From Megaleporinus macrocephalus (Eukaryota; Chordata; Actinopteri; Characiformes; Anostomidae): a stretch of 64,000 nucleotides of DNA. The DNA is taken from the NCBI GenBank assembly GCA_021613375.1, contig CM038726.1, forward strand, positions 11,416,253 to 11,480,252, given 5' to 3'. Below the pieces are notes generated by a model. It searched no databases. It was not told where the DNA came from and worked only from the letters and a program-made list of their open reading frames with translations. Below, piece after piece: positions 52,531 to 64,000 of the stretch. The position numbers and the translations under genes were made by a program. Numbering within the stretch: position 1 is the first letter of the stretch; every line of letters begins with the position of its first letter.

Positions 52531-55305
52531 TCTCCCATTTTTACCACTGTGATCATCCACCAATGACATTGTTCTATATTGCTACTGCCCAAAATGACTG
52601 GTAGGTTTAGTCTGGCACCTCTGCCATGACCCGAGTTGCTTAATTTTGTAGCGATTAAAAATGTCTTCTCTTTTCTTATGATTACTCTTCCATGAAGGTC
52701 ATATTTGTGCATATGTCAGCAGTAGAGTACGCAGTAGTGCACCACTATACCAGTATCTGCTAAATCTTCCTTAAGGGCTTTTGTAATCAAACAGGGGTTT
52801 TTGATATGCCTTTCTAGCAATTCAACAAGCAGTTCTCTTGCAGCTTCTTGTTAACTGGCATAAATTATTTTAATGTTAAATTTCAAAGTGGTAGATAGCT
52901 GCTTAGAGGATTATATATGTTTATAAAGCTTTGAAATGTACATCACCTGGCCTTTCCTAATAATGACGGTGTAACAAGCCAATTTAGGTCAAAGACCATA
53001 GTGGTCAAAGACCAAGTTATCAGTGAGCTCAAATTTCTTGCCATGCCCAAACATTTCCATAGTGTTCCTTTCCTTTTTCCAATTGTACAAATCAAAAATA
53101 ATGGATTGGAATGAAAAGGTGACAATATGTCATTTATAAGAGAACCATTTTAACTCATCTGTTTGTCTGCTACATCAGATATAAAAGCACACTGATGGTA
53201 AGAGACAGATTGGTCAGTCTTGATTGTTGTTATAGCGCCCCTTGCTCGCTTTAGCATTGTGAATCGTGTCTTCATAGCTCCTTTACATAAACATATAGTG
53301 CCAGGTCATCGCTGCACAAACAAGTGCAGAAGAAAACACCAGCGATGCCGTTAATAATAAACAGTGCATAGAATGTGAGGTTAAAATGCGGACTGTCTGT
53401 TTTACTTAAAGGCTTATTTCAAAGCAATGTTGTTAGTAAATCTGATCTACAAATATAGTATATGTATGTATGCAAATATAAGCACTAATATTATCTATAA
53501 TGCTTTTTTTGTGCACTCTCATCTAATTTGTCACTTGTTTTTCAACTTGTAAGTGAGCCTGTAAGCCCATGGTATCTGTTTACTAGTGGTCCAATGAGAA
53601 GACACTAAAGGAAAAAAAATGTTTGCTTCATTAATTTAAGGTCATTAACTCTTATAATACACCATGAAATATACTTCATGTGCCATGCTGAACAGTAAAA
53701 GATGACTAAATTAAATATGTTGGAATATGCATTGTATTGACAGGTATCGGTTTCTCAGCAATAGAATAATGCATGGACAAACACAGTTGACTGCCAATGG
53801 AATAAGACATTACCACTAAATGAGAAAATCGACTTGAACAAAGTACAGATATCTAGACATGTTAGAACACATAAGAATGTGAACAACTAAATAATATATA
53901 TATATTGTATAGTTTTAGCATTTCTTGGTTGTGTAACAACCTTGTAACTACTGTAACTACTTAACTGAAGTAAATAAAAAAAAAGAGTCATGTTTCAGCC
54001 AAAGGAGCACTTGCATGCTTAAGTTTTGTCTTACCTCTTAGTATTTTAAGTATATAAATGTTCCTGGTAGTCCTTTGTAGTTCCAGGTGTGATACTTCTC
54101 TCATGGAGCCATCCATATCAGCCCAGACAGCTGGTTAAATTCACTCTCCACTTCTTATTTCCATTAAACATTCCAGTCATGTCTTTTATCAGCTGGTATA
54201 GCACCTGTCTACAGACATGTATAAATACTTACAAACACATTTTCCTCTAAGATATAGTCAGTTTGCCTTTGATGTCTGTGTCTCATTCCAAATAGAATCT
54301 CTTGAATAAAGGACAATGTGAGCTTCCCCAGTCTTTAATATTTAATACCCACCTGTCGCTGTGCACCCACACCTCACACACACATACAGAAAGGTTTGAG
54401 CTTGTCCATTAAGAACTAGTGAATGGTTCTTCTTTTTTAACCAGTGGTACATTTATGTTTTTCATTGCCTTCTTTTCTTTCCCAGAATTACACTACAGTG
54501 TTAATTGTGTGTCTTTAGAAACCGCTCATTCTAGCAAGAAAAAATGGTCCAGTGTTCTCTTTAAAGCACCTTAAAGAAAAACATCAAAACTAATGTACTA
54601 TCAGATGGCAATGGCTTACCACATGTCTGTCCTCATATATATCAGCTGTCTAAGCAGGTAAAAAGCAAGAACAGCTCACCTTACAGCAGCGGGAGGTGAA
54701 GGCTGCCTGTTACTGTTCGGGGATCAGTTTTGTCATTTGGCTCAGTCCACTTGAGAACAGTTTGCTAGGGGAGGACAGTGGAAGATGGTAGGTCTATCAA
54801 CTTACAACTACCACAAAAGAGGCTCTGAAACCTGAACTTAGTCACCCACAGACAGCTTATCAACAGCATGGAAGTGCTAAAATGACAGACCCTAATCACC
54901 CCTACGATGAGAATCTGGTATATCCCGCATTAGTTCATTAACACAGTTGTGCTCTTTCTGGAGCTGTGTATTTACATTTCCATCACCTATATTTAATCAC
55001 ACACAGGCCTGTCACAATCATTATATTGTTGCTGGTGCCATAATAATAAATAAGTAAATGTAAATAATAATGTGATGGTAATTCTGTTCACAAAAACACT
55101 GGTGATTATCTCAAATAATCACAATTAAGTAAAAAGTGTGAATGGCCTAATTAGACAGATCCTGAGGCCTTCTTGGCCTTTATTTGTTTTTTATTTTTTT
55201 CAACTTATTTGTTGTTTGTATTTATTATTATTTATTGATACTCTAGTTTAATATTCACTATTAAGAGAATATTTTTGCTTGTGTTTAAAGGAATATGTGA
55301 ATCAT

Positions 55306-55579
55306 ACATTAACATATGAAATCAATATTTGATTATAAGATGCACTCCATTCATGATACCATACACACAATGCGCTTGCCCAGTGATAACCTAGTATGCT
55401 ACACAAACAGCAATGCAGCCACACTAGAGCTTGCTAAATATTTGGCACAAAGCCAGCCAGTATCATCAGGGTTTGTCAAGTTAAATGATAAATCAGAAAA
55501 TTACCTGGCATGGAAGTCCACATTATTTAGTATTAATTGTACATTGACATATGAAATCAATATTTGATTATAAGATGCA
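55306..55579 (+). mobile_element. Gag-like retroelement fragment bounded by direct repeats
   Basis: The open frame at 55316-55567 encodes SSGFVKLNDKSENYLAWKST, which resembles the KFDDKPENYWAWKSSF motif seen in gag-like proteins of fish retroelements. The fragment is bounded by a direct repeat of 33 identical bases (55312-55344 and 55547-55579; beginning ACATATGAAATC), about 39 bp with one mismatch if extended leftwards. No protease, polymerase or full LTR is seen. Confidence 0.45.
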
Positions 55580-56661
55580 TAGAAAAACAGCTCCTGATTT
55601 ACATGTTTGTTTTTTTATAGTGGGAAATGGAGCTTTTAAACCACTAGACAGCAGCAAAGGCTGTGTAATAAAAAATCTAAAATTACATACTTTACCACTT
55701 ACTTCTATAACATATAACATGAAGTAAGACAATCATAGCAATAAGCAGTAGTTTGCAAAGTGCAGTCCTGAATAAAGCTTGGGAGAACAACCACTGAGAG
55801 ACAGGGTGTGGTGGAGATGAGTGTAAAACCAGTGGCATCATATAATGGATCTAGATTCTGTGATAAAAAGCAGGTCTGTTGGTCGAGCTTTCTGGGAAAG
55901 CCTTAGAGTGAGGCTGGGTGGTGATTTTAACTTGAAAAGGTAGGGGTGTGGTTTTGCCATGTTGTTTAGCTTTGATATTTGAATCATGAATAGAGGTCTG
56001 ACATAGCAGGTAAATGGAAGTGTTGGATGAGATTAAAAGGGGTGTGGATTCCAAACATCTGAGGAAAATGGCTTTGAATGTAAAGGAAATGGTATACGTG
56101 TGGAAAGGTGGAAAGTGAGGTACAGTCTTTTAAATTGTTTTGAGGAGATAAGGGGCGGGTTTATATAGAGCATGCAACGAGAAATTCTGGCATGGTCCTT
56201 CTCCCAAACCTTATTTTGGATCATAGACAGCCTGTAGCTGGATGTTTAATGCTATCCACAATATATACTCATTTACATTCAGGACAAAACTGCAAAGGAA
56301 TGAATGTGTGTAAGCGCATGTATCAAGGTTAAATTTGAATTACTGTAATATAATATGGATCCAATAATAAAGATTTTTACTGACAAATATGGTCAGGTGT
56401 GTGCACACATCTTGTATAATCTCCATAGAAAACATGGGATACCACATATGAGTCTATAGTCTCCATGTGTAATGCCAAGCATTGGCTAGTGAGGTCCAAT
56501 GCCCTTAATCATATTGGGCTATAAAGCAGTGGAACTGCATTTCCTAGAGTAAAATCCTTACCTCAACAAACAGTTAAAGAAGTTTTGCCAGAAACATTTA
56601 AGTCTCTTCAGAGATATATAATAAGCTCCTCTTATAGCCTTGGCTATTGTCGTGGCCCTGC

Positions 56662-56745
56662 CAATGTATAGTGTACAGCCCAGGAAGTGCAGCATGGACA
56701 TTTTGTTAAATACAAGAAACATCCTGCTAAGCTGTTTGCTGTGAA
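56662..56745. repeat. Dispersed repeat, copy 1
   Basis: TGTACAGCCCAGGAAGTGCAG, ATGGACATTTTGTTAAATAC and AAGAAACATC also occur, diverged, at 57.59-57.65 kb. Family unknown. Confidence 0.5.
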
Positions 56746-56759
56746 GGAAAATAAAAGAT

Positions 56760-57250
56760 TATCCTTTATTTACCTACAGAAACCATGAGTGAACACGAAG
56801 CATCCGTTTCTCTGTGTGACGTGCGTGCACGCGAAGAGGAGTCGGAATAAGGCACAAAAGGTGTTAACTGATGAAGTTGGCCATCCAGTTTAACCAAAGC
56901 AGATTAACCCGTTTAAAAACAGCCAATTTAGTATATCACAAACCCGACTCGCTGCTTCATTATGGTGACGTTCCAGCTGCGCTGCTTCTTCTTTCTTTTA
57001 CACAATTCCGCCAAAACAGGCAGCGCCCCCTAGAGGCAGTGTGTTCGCTTGTTTGCCACGTTAGTGAATGGAGCTGCGTTTGTGTGTGGATCGGGTTCAG
57101 ATACGCGAAACGAAAATTTACAGTGTACAGTGAAATATCTAGGAGGGATGAACAGAGGGAGAGAGCTTCATTCACATTAGCTTTTGTTTATCATTATGTC
57201 GCTAGGTTTGCTAGCTTATTAGCCAGCTAGCTAGCTAACTGCTATATGTG
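56760..57250. promoter_or_regulatory. CpG-richer, promoter-like zone
   Basis: Higher density of CG than the flanks, with GTGTGACGTGCGTGCACGCG at about 56815 (CRE-like plus alternating purine-pyrimidine) and a GCTAGCTAGC run near 57.22 kb. No coding exon is attached. It could be a distal promoter for rnf224 or cysrt1, or an unannotated non-coding transcript. Confidence 0.25.
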
Positions 57251-57587
57251 GAATATACACAGCAGAGACTTAGTGTTGTTTGTGCATCTCAAATGACGAA
57301 CGAAGTTTGAAGTGGTTGGAGCTCAATAAGTGTTCTTGACTCCACATGCCCTGCATGTCGCAGTTCTTTTCTATTGAGCTGAAACATTAGCTCAGGAAGA
57401 GTGAAGAGAGAAAATTAGTTCGGCTCAGGAGTATTAATGTAGAGAATATGAAAGAAGTAAACGGATTAAAAGATTAAAAATAGTAAAAGTGATTTACTTT
57501 TGTCACAAACGTAGATACTCTTTATTAGATAGTGGTATCATAATCATGATACCAGCCAGGCAGGGAGTGTTCTGGCCCTGACAGTAT

Positions 57588-57660
57588 AATAGCAACCCCT
57601 GGTGTACAATCCAGGAAGTGCAGTATGGGAAATTTAGTTTAATAAAAGAAACATCTGAGC
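57588..57660. repeat. Dispersed repeat, copy 2
   Basis: Diverged second copy of the segment at 56662-56745 (GTACAATCCAGGAAGTGCAG, then TATGGGAAATTTAGTTTAAT). Same orientation, about 0.93 kb apart. Confidence 0.5.
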
Positions 57661-58019
57661 AAAATTCCAAGCAAAATGGCACCTTGTTTTTAATGGATTT
57701 ATTTCAGATGACTTGTTTAGCTGAATGGATAACTGAATACAGCTACATTCAGTAAGGTCAGGACAGCTATATTCCAAATTTCTTTCTAATGACCAGTAAT
57801 TAAACTTCTAATTTACAAACCTAATCTTGATCGACGATATCAAAATATAGAACTATATTAAATCTTTCCTTTATACCAAAGACCTTAGAGAAAGCTGATG
57901 CACAACCATGTTCCTACTGGCATATGGATGACATTTGGGAACATTTCCCATTGTAGTACTGAGACAGCAGTAGTAAATTGTGTAATAAAAAAAAACCAAA
58001 AACTTTTAATTATTCTCTG

Positions 58020-58950
58020 ACCAAGGAAACATATTTGCTGGTTCTGCTTGATATTAGTGCAGCATTGCTATGATAGACCACTCTATCCTGCTAGACAAGC
58101 TTTAAAACTTTATAGGAGTACTGGGAATAGTTTTTATCTGGTTCAGATCCTAACTGAGTGATTATACTGTCAGCTTATAATGTAAACAGTCCAATTATCT
58201 GTTAGTAAATTATAGTGTTTCACAGGGCTCTGTGTTAGGACCTATATTATGTGCCCTATATATTCTTGCCGTTCAAATTCTAACCAATATTATTACAATA
58301 GCTTTCCTCCATCTTTGTTTGCCAGTACCTGAGTTAACTTATCTAGCTTAGCTTAAATGACATTGTAGGGAGGGGTGCAGAATTCTCAAGTGGCCCTCAT
58401 GCCTATGTTATCTTCTGGCTCCACTTTTTGCTGTAATAACTGCCCATCCTGTGTTGTCTGGTAATGTTGCATGGACTAACGTACCATGGTGCTTCCTGCT
58501 GTCCAGTACCAAGCTGTACAAAGCTGCATGCTCTGACCCTCCCAAAGATCCTGTTTATTAATCACATACTTTTCTCCACCTACTTCTCAAATTAATCAGA
58601 CAATTCCTCCCCTGCCTCACTATATACTGAACTTCCATATTATTACTGATAGATCATCACTGTAGGCTTGTAAAAGTAGTTATTGATTTTTTTACTGCAA
58701 TACACTTAACAGTAGTCACTGGATTTTACTGGTAACAGTGGCTGTTTTTTTTTTTTTTTAATTACATTTTTAGATCTATTTGCTACTGTGATAGCACTGT
58801 TACCCTCCAGGTTCCTGTTGCTCTTGGGGCGTCCTTGTTGCTGTCACCCTTGGCTTGGTCACTGGGGACTGGGACGTGGATTTTCTTTAAAGCTCCTTTG
58901 TGACAATGTCTGTTGTAAAAGGCTTGACATAAATAAACCTTGACTTGACT
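58020..58950 (+). mobile_element. LINE remnant with reverse-transcriptase and 3' tail
   Basis: The plus strand reads LLVLLDISAAL near 58.04 kb (the usual LDLSAAFDTIDH block), then a VSQGSVLGPIL-like block in broken frame near 58.22 kb (TTTCACAGGGCTCTGTGTTA). Towards the end, AAAGCTCCTTTGTGACAATG and AAAAGGCTTGACATAAATAA match the common teleost LINE 3' end (GCTGCTTTGTGACAA, GCGCTATACAAATAAA). It is inactive, with many stops. Confidence 0.7.
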
Positions 58951-59039
58951 ATTTGTGACGCAGCGTTTATTATCCAACATCAACCTGACAGTACCTGACT
59001 GGCTTTCATTAAGCAATATTTTAAACATAGAGGGAATTC

Positions 59040-62000
59040 AGATCTACACTCGCTGAAGATCATACATTATGGCAAACCTATTGTTATCTGTTAACATGTT
59101 TGACTTGACATCACTAAGCCGTGAATACATGTTTTAGATTATTGCTCCATTCTTACCATCTTATGTCCACTATCTTGTGCAGAGGAACATGCAGAAACAA
59201 AGGAGACATGCAATAGGTAGATCTGCAATAAATGCAGTACCATCACAATAGCAATTAGTGAATAAATCTTATCACAGTCTGTTTACATACAACAACAGAT
59301 TTACTGGGAACTCCATTTAAAACATAATGCTGTAATATTTATTGTTAGTCCGGTTTGGTAAATATACAATAGACACAATGTTCAGTTTCCAAAGGAATGC
59401 AGAAAGATTTTTCCCAGAATATCTAGTAAAGTCAAACATTTTTAGTAATCACAAGAATTCAGCTTGGAAGGAAAGTTCTGAGACATTCTGTCACTACTTT
59501 TAAGTGGTAATCTAAAAATGTGAACATGAGTGTTTTATATGCATATATTTAAAATTTTAAACTGAGTGTCTTCTGACCAACAGTGAGTAAGTGGCTGAAT
59601 ACAAATCAGTTTTCTGTATTAAATTGATTTTTGTAGTAAAATGGTAACAAACTTCAAATAAATAGCCTTGATTTCAATAGAACTGTTGGGTGAGCACATG
59701 TATAAAAACCTTTAGATTTATAATACAATGTCGTGTGTGACACTGAGCTGTAGATTCTGTATGCAGTATCGTATCATCTAATGAGCATGAACAAAGCCTT
59801 TGAACCTATGATAATCAGCCATTCATACTTACATAACAAAGTAATGAATAAATCATTTACACAGTTGAAGTGCTTGTAGTTTTGATCTACATGAACTGGA
59901 AGTATTCCACAGCTTCTGCATAATTCTCAGAATTATGGAATGTTTTTTTTGGCCTCACTAAAAAGCAGAAAACATTTTTGTCTGCTGGACATTTGCAAAA
60001 AACTGAAAACAGCACCACATCACCACAGAAGTTTACATCATGTCCCCTCCTTTAGCAAACACAGTGTGACTCAGTGATGACGATTTTCCAAATCTAATAT
60101 TGGACAAAGAAAACCTTACTAAGGAGAACAGTGGCTGTTCACTGTATATTAGTGTAGATGGTATTAATATGTACACATGTAAATGTGTACATGCTTTTAA
60201 AAATTAATAAGTTTAGAATAAGTTTTACAGAATAAGTTTTGCTTATTCTGAGAGACTGACAAATAAGTTAAACTTTTAATGGCTAAGCCACCACTGTTTC
60301 ACATCACATTGTTGCAAAGAATTCAGTCCTGGAGAAAATAAAACAGAAAATCATGAGTGTCATACTCTTAACTTGGAAAGGCAGAATGGTATATTTTATT
60401 TAAATAATATGTTTACCTAACTTGTTCCTCACCTAGTGGACAAAAGAGAGAAAAACTACTTGATGCAACAACAAAAATGGCCACCTAATAGTACAAGATG
60501 CCTATTATTTAAGGAAAAAAATTACTTGCCGCCTTGATTACTCAAGCAACAAATGAAGCAAAATTGTGCTTCATTTTAGCTAATTAAACAAGATCATGCT
60601 TAAATGTAGTCAACTCTGTAAGATGGAGTCATGTTGTCACCACAATTTTTTAAAAGCACACTAGGGCGTGTTGAAAAGCAAATCCAACAAAGAAGGGAAG
60701 TCAAAAGAAGGTTACAAAACGCATTGTACGTAGTTTTAAAAAGCAGCTATCGGCTTTTTGTGACACATGGCCAAATGACACAAAGTAAAAAGGAGTGTTT
60801 ATTAGCTATCTGAACATTTTCCCGATGATAGGTAGGGGTGGTGGCAGAGGAAGTAGAAACACATATTTACTGGTCATATTTTCCCTCTCTGGTGGTGCAT
60901 GATGACAACATTTACCACAGATAAAAGTAGTACAGAAGAATATAATAAATGACATGATATAAGCAGCTGTGCATAATGTGACCAGAGATGTGAACTAACA
61001 AGGTCAAAAAGATACATTTTAATTTCTGATTGACTTTAAACACATACACACATTCATACACTGAGCATTCAGCTGCAACATCTAATGGTTGCTGTTGCCT
61101 ACCTTTACTTTAAAAAGCCTCTTAATTTCTGCCAAATCATCTATCTTTTGCCTTTCCAACAGGAAATAGTGTAGACACACAGCAGGCACAAAAAACTTAG
61201 CATTTAACTCTAACTGTAACAATAACATTGCTATTTTATACATTATAAAGGAGTGATATTATTTTGTGTGTTTTAGTGACTACATAGTGGAAAGTTTTGG
61301 TAAAGCCAGTTCTAACTGCTATTAATAAAGAATTAGACTTGTCAAGACTCCCCTTAACATTTTAGACTAGCTGTCTAGCGCCACCTTTACCTAGCACTCC
61401 ATTCAGTTAAAAATCGTACTAGCTACATTTACACTTTACATTGTGACATGTGAATGTCTATCAAGAATGTGTTAGAACCAGTATGTTTGCATTGAGAAGG
61501 TGGCATTCCAGCAACATAGTTCACCACATGGAGTACATTTCAAGTCAAACAAGACCACTCTGATTTAAACATATCATATAGTGTGTTATAGCTTAAAAAT
61601 AAAACTTTATCTTAATATTTAAAATTAAATAATAAAAGCGTTTTAAGTGTGATTGTCTATATTAGCTCTCATTACTATTAGTCATGCTAGCGTTTGGATG
61701 AAGTACCTTAACAAGAACACACTGTATAAAAGCTACAAATAAAACATAAAACAGCACGTCACTCAAACCGTGTTTTGGTATTCTACTCTAAAGTAGGCAT
61801 AAAAAAAAATCTAAGCATGTATTCCAAAGTTGTGACGCAAAATGACAGGAGCTGTGTAGGTGAGGTGGGGTAGTTTCAAGGACAACATAACTCGTACAGT
61901 AACCTTTCAAGTGGACTTTTTTGTTTTACATCCGGTTGTGAAGAATGTGGTTAAGCATACATTGCAGTCCATTTCACTGAAAAGCTCACCTAAACTTTCT

Positions 62001-62280
62001 TCAGGAATATCCAGAACATGGGGCAAATATTTGCCATACTTTTTGCTGTGTGAACGAAACTATATGTGCATCTCTAGACATTCTTTTAAAATATTTAAAA
62101 GAATGTCTGTTTCCTTGTTTCTTAACTTTCTAGAAGTCCTTGGCTCAATAGTGTCATTGTATTCAGGCCATGGACATTGCATTTCAATGAAACATGGAAA
62201 ACATGGAAATTCCTGAGCCAACACCCCATCCCCCACCTTCTGACTAACTCCTTAACTTTGTGATTGTGTTTGGACACCCA
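59040..62280. other. AT-rich sequence with no recognised feature
   Basis: I see no coding similarity, transposon ends or structured RNA here. The short open frames at 60.63 and 61.86 kb show no domain. Confidence 0.6.
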
Positions 62281-62289
62281 AGGGCGGGG

Positions 62290-62291
<2 letters not shown>

Positions 62292-62342
<51 letters not shown>
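62292..62342. repeat. (CA)n microsatellite
   Basis: About 51 bp of uninterrupted AC/CA dinucleotides. Confidence 0.97.
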
Positions 62343-62345
<3 letters not shown>

Positions 62346-62609
62346 CCTGACGGGGCTCGAACCAAATGCAATTTTCTGCTCGACAGCCACCTCTCCACAA
62401 CTTTATCTGTTCAGGTGTGTCATAATGTGTGTCCTTTGAGAACAGCTCTCGTACAGCTAGAGATCAAGTGCACCTGCTCTGGAGCCTAATGACACAGAAC
62501 ACAACGCATTTCCATCGGTAGGAACTTCTTTTCTGATTTGTGTACTGCTATTGCATACAGATCTGTCATTTTGTCTTATTTTGTCTGTATACGTATTATA
62601 GTGGGGGAA

Positions 62610-62611
<2 letters not shown>

Positions 62612-62697
<86 letters not shown>
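62612..62697. repeat. (TA)n microsatellite
   Basis: About 85 bp of uninterrupted TA dinucleotides, 270 bp after the CA tract and 350 bp before the cysrt1 exon. It is cruciform-prone and likely length-variable. Confidence 0.97.
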
Positions 62698-62700
<3 letters not shown>

Positions 62701-62938
62701 GTAAATTAATGTTTTTGGTAAGAAAAAAAACTTTACACACCTCATTTACAAGTATGGTTTCTTCAAAGGTCCATCCACTGAAAAAATGTTAAGCTTGTTA
62801 TGGTCATGTAATACACACAATCCTCCCAGTCCTGCTACTTGTACATAAACATATGTTCTAGTGTAATAGTAAGAGTTACAGTATTACAGTACATTGCTAA
62901 GCAGTCATCTTTGGTAATCTCTGATTTATTTCCATAGA

Positions 62939-63050
62939 GGTCAAGCCACAAGTCCCACTGTTGATGCTATAGCTCCATGCCTAATCTTCAGTTGTACTAG
63001 CACGTAGAAGGTAACCCTTGGTTAGCCTTGGACTGACATACTTTGACACC
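62939..63050 (+). other. cysrt1: Probable cysrt1 5' UTR exon portion
   Basis: An acceptor-like GATTTATTTCCATAG ends at 62938, after which sequence runs without a stop-forming start into the cysrt1 ATG. This suggests a non-coding upstream exon further left. No donor is assigned. Confidence 0.4.
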
Positions 63051-63374
63051 ATGAATCTTTCTTTGGACAACCCTTATGGCAATGTTACCATTCCTCGTGC
63101 TAAGCTGCGTGAATATGGGGATTCCAGCACAGTCATCATCAACCCGATGACCCTGGAAAGCTCCTACAATGGTAACTCTGCCCAAAACCCTTATGGGAGC
63201 TTTAAACCTCAAGGAGAGGAGAGTCCAGCTGGTGTGCCCGTCTATGGAAACGTAAGAGATGGCAGTCAGCATCCACCTCCATACAACAACCAAGGCACCT
63301 ACACTGTGAAGGAGGATGAAGAGCAAATGGGCCGCTGCTATGTCTGCTGCTATTGCTGCCGAAGGAAGAAATGA
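63051..63374 (+). CDS. cysrt1: Cysteine-rich tail protein 1-like, single coding exon
   Basis: Small protein of 107 aa with no assigned enzymatic role. The start ATG at 63051 follows ACACC. The N-terminal motif NPYGNVTIPRAKLR (residues 7-20) corresponds to NPYAHISIPRAHLR of mammalian CYSRT1. The middle is proline, glycine and asparagine-rich, with repeated NPYG (NPYGSFKPQ near residue 46). The protein ends in a short cysteine tail, RCYVCCYCCRRKK, which has five Cys and a basic end. Mammalian CYSRT1 has a longer, more cysteine-dense tail and is about 144 aa, so this is a shorter relative. In human, CYSRT1 is next to RNF224, and here it is the next recognised gene after the rnf224-like gene, which supports the call. 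Tail acylation or association with keratinised epithelium is family-based inference only. Confidence 0.8.
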   Translation: MNLSLDNPYGNVTIPRAKLREYGDSSTVIINPMTLESSYNGNSAQNPYGSFKPQGEESPAGVPVYGNVRDGSQHPPPYNNQGTYTVKEDEEQMGRCYVCCYCCRRKK

Positions 63375-64000
63375 GAGCCAGCCTGCCTCATGAAACCAAA
63401 GGTCTTTGATTTCATGATCTCATAGAAACAGAAATGGATGAAATTGCTAGGTGTTCCAGAGCATCAAGACCCAATGGTTCAACAGGTTGAACTTTGCCAG
63501 CCAAGATGATCCAGGAGCCTAGTTTTAGACTTTATTAAAACAGACTGGACAGTGGTATCCTGTGGATACTTGCCCACTGCAGACTGAATTTAATGGACTG
63601 CTTCTTCCTATGCCCTTTTGAACTCATTGCATAAGACAATTACAAATGGATTAGCTTTGCAAACAGTGTTCCTATTGTACTGTATACATTTAAGGAAATG
63701 TATTTGGCTTTTGCAGTTAACTTTTTTTGCAGTTAATTTTTTTACTATTCCAGCCACTTTGTGCCTGGTACAGTTTGCACTGGTATTGTGTAGGTGAAAC
63801 TGATGTCTAGAAATTGGAATTGCGTTTGTTTGTTTTGGTGCCACTCATCCATTCTGCTTCCCTGCACAGTTTCCACTTGCTTTAATCAAAGCAGTATTTA
63901 AAATGCCTTTCTTGATTACTTAGTTTAGGTTTGTTAGGTATTTGACATGGCGTTTGGCTGAGACCACTGTTCTTGATCGTTTAGGTCTCTGGATTATTGT
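63375..64000 (+). other. cysrt1: cysrt1 3' UTR and downstream sequence
   Basis: No further coding exon. No clear AATAAA hexamer is present before the window ends, so the transcript end probably lies beyond or uses a variant signal. The stretch is T-rich with no recognised repeat. Confidence 0.5.

Noticed and set aside
56871..57230. A 119-codon frame in the CpG-richer zone
   Set aside because: No recognised motif and low-complexity leucine/serine content; better explained by the lower stop density of GC-richer DNA.
61860..62216. A 118-codon plus-strand frame upstream of cysrt1
   Set aside because: It starts near no plausible promoter or splice site and shows no similarity I recognise.
62538..62792. 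An open frame encoding a long Tyr-Ile repeat
   Set aside because: It is the translation of the (TA)n microsatellite.
63018..63050. Upstream in-frame extension of the cysrt1 frame
   Set aside because: There is no ATG upstream in frame; the extension begins at TTG, whereas ATG at 63051 has a good context and matches the family start.

Overview
The window is a typical AT-rich vertebrate nuclear locus, almost certainly from a ray-finned (teleost) fish. It has short coding exons with GT-AG introns, many Tc1/mariner and hAT DNA transposon remnants, LINE and SINE tails, and microsatellites. The SINE-type tail near 21.07 kb and the Tc1 families suggest an otophysan-like fish, but that is only an inference. 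There is no prokaryotic-style system, CRISPR array or tRNA/rRNA gene that I can support.

Seven protein genes can be read from the sequence. From left to right: fer, non-receptor tyrosine kinase (minus, 18 coding exons, 15913 down to 2754, 822 aa); atp6v1g1, V-ATPase subunit G (plus, 19977-22803, 118 aa); slc31a1/ctr1, copper importer (plus, 28885-34326, 188 aa); cdc26, APC/C subunit (minus, 36369-36701, 86 aa); prpf4, U4/U6 snRNP WD40 protein (plus, 38466-47565, 507 aa); an rnf224-like RING protein (minus, 48132-50669, 161 aa); and a cysrt1-like small cysteine-tailed protein (plus, 63051-63374, 107 aa). I spliced each multi-exon gene by hand. Phases close at every junction and total lengths match the vertebrate families.

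Layout: fer and atp6v1g1 are divergent, and an E-box/CLEAR-like cluster lies just upstream of atp6v1g1. slc31a1 and cdc26 converge. cdc26 and prpf4 are head to head and probably share a promoter, with a hAT element sitting on the cdc26 side. prpf4 and rnf224 converge very tightly, with poly(A) signals about 80 bp apart. The stretch 50.7-63.0 kb has no recognisable coding gene and holds LINE, Tc1 and possible LTR-element debris plus CA and TA microsatellites. The genes are housekeeping or trafficking functions (proton pumping, copper import, cell-cycle ubiquitylation, splicing, ubiquitin ligase, kinase) and do not form one pathway; what they share is conserved linkage.

The points most worth a second look are a GC-AG intron in fer, a degenerate tandem array with a period of about 17 bp in prpf4 intron 12, a hAT element nested inside a Tc1-like element with clean 8-bp duplications, the very short rnf224 3' end, the RNF224-CYSRT1 pairing beside PRPF4, and a gag-like fragment between direct repeats at 55.3 kb. 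I found no convincing previously undescribed system.
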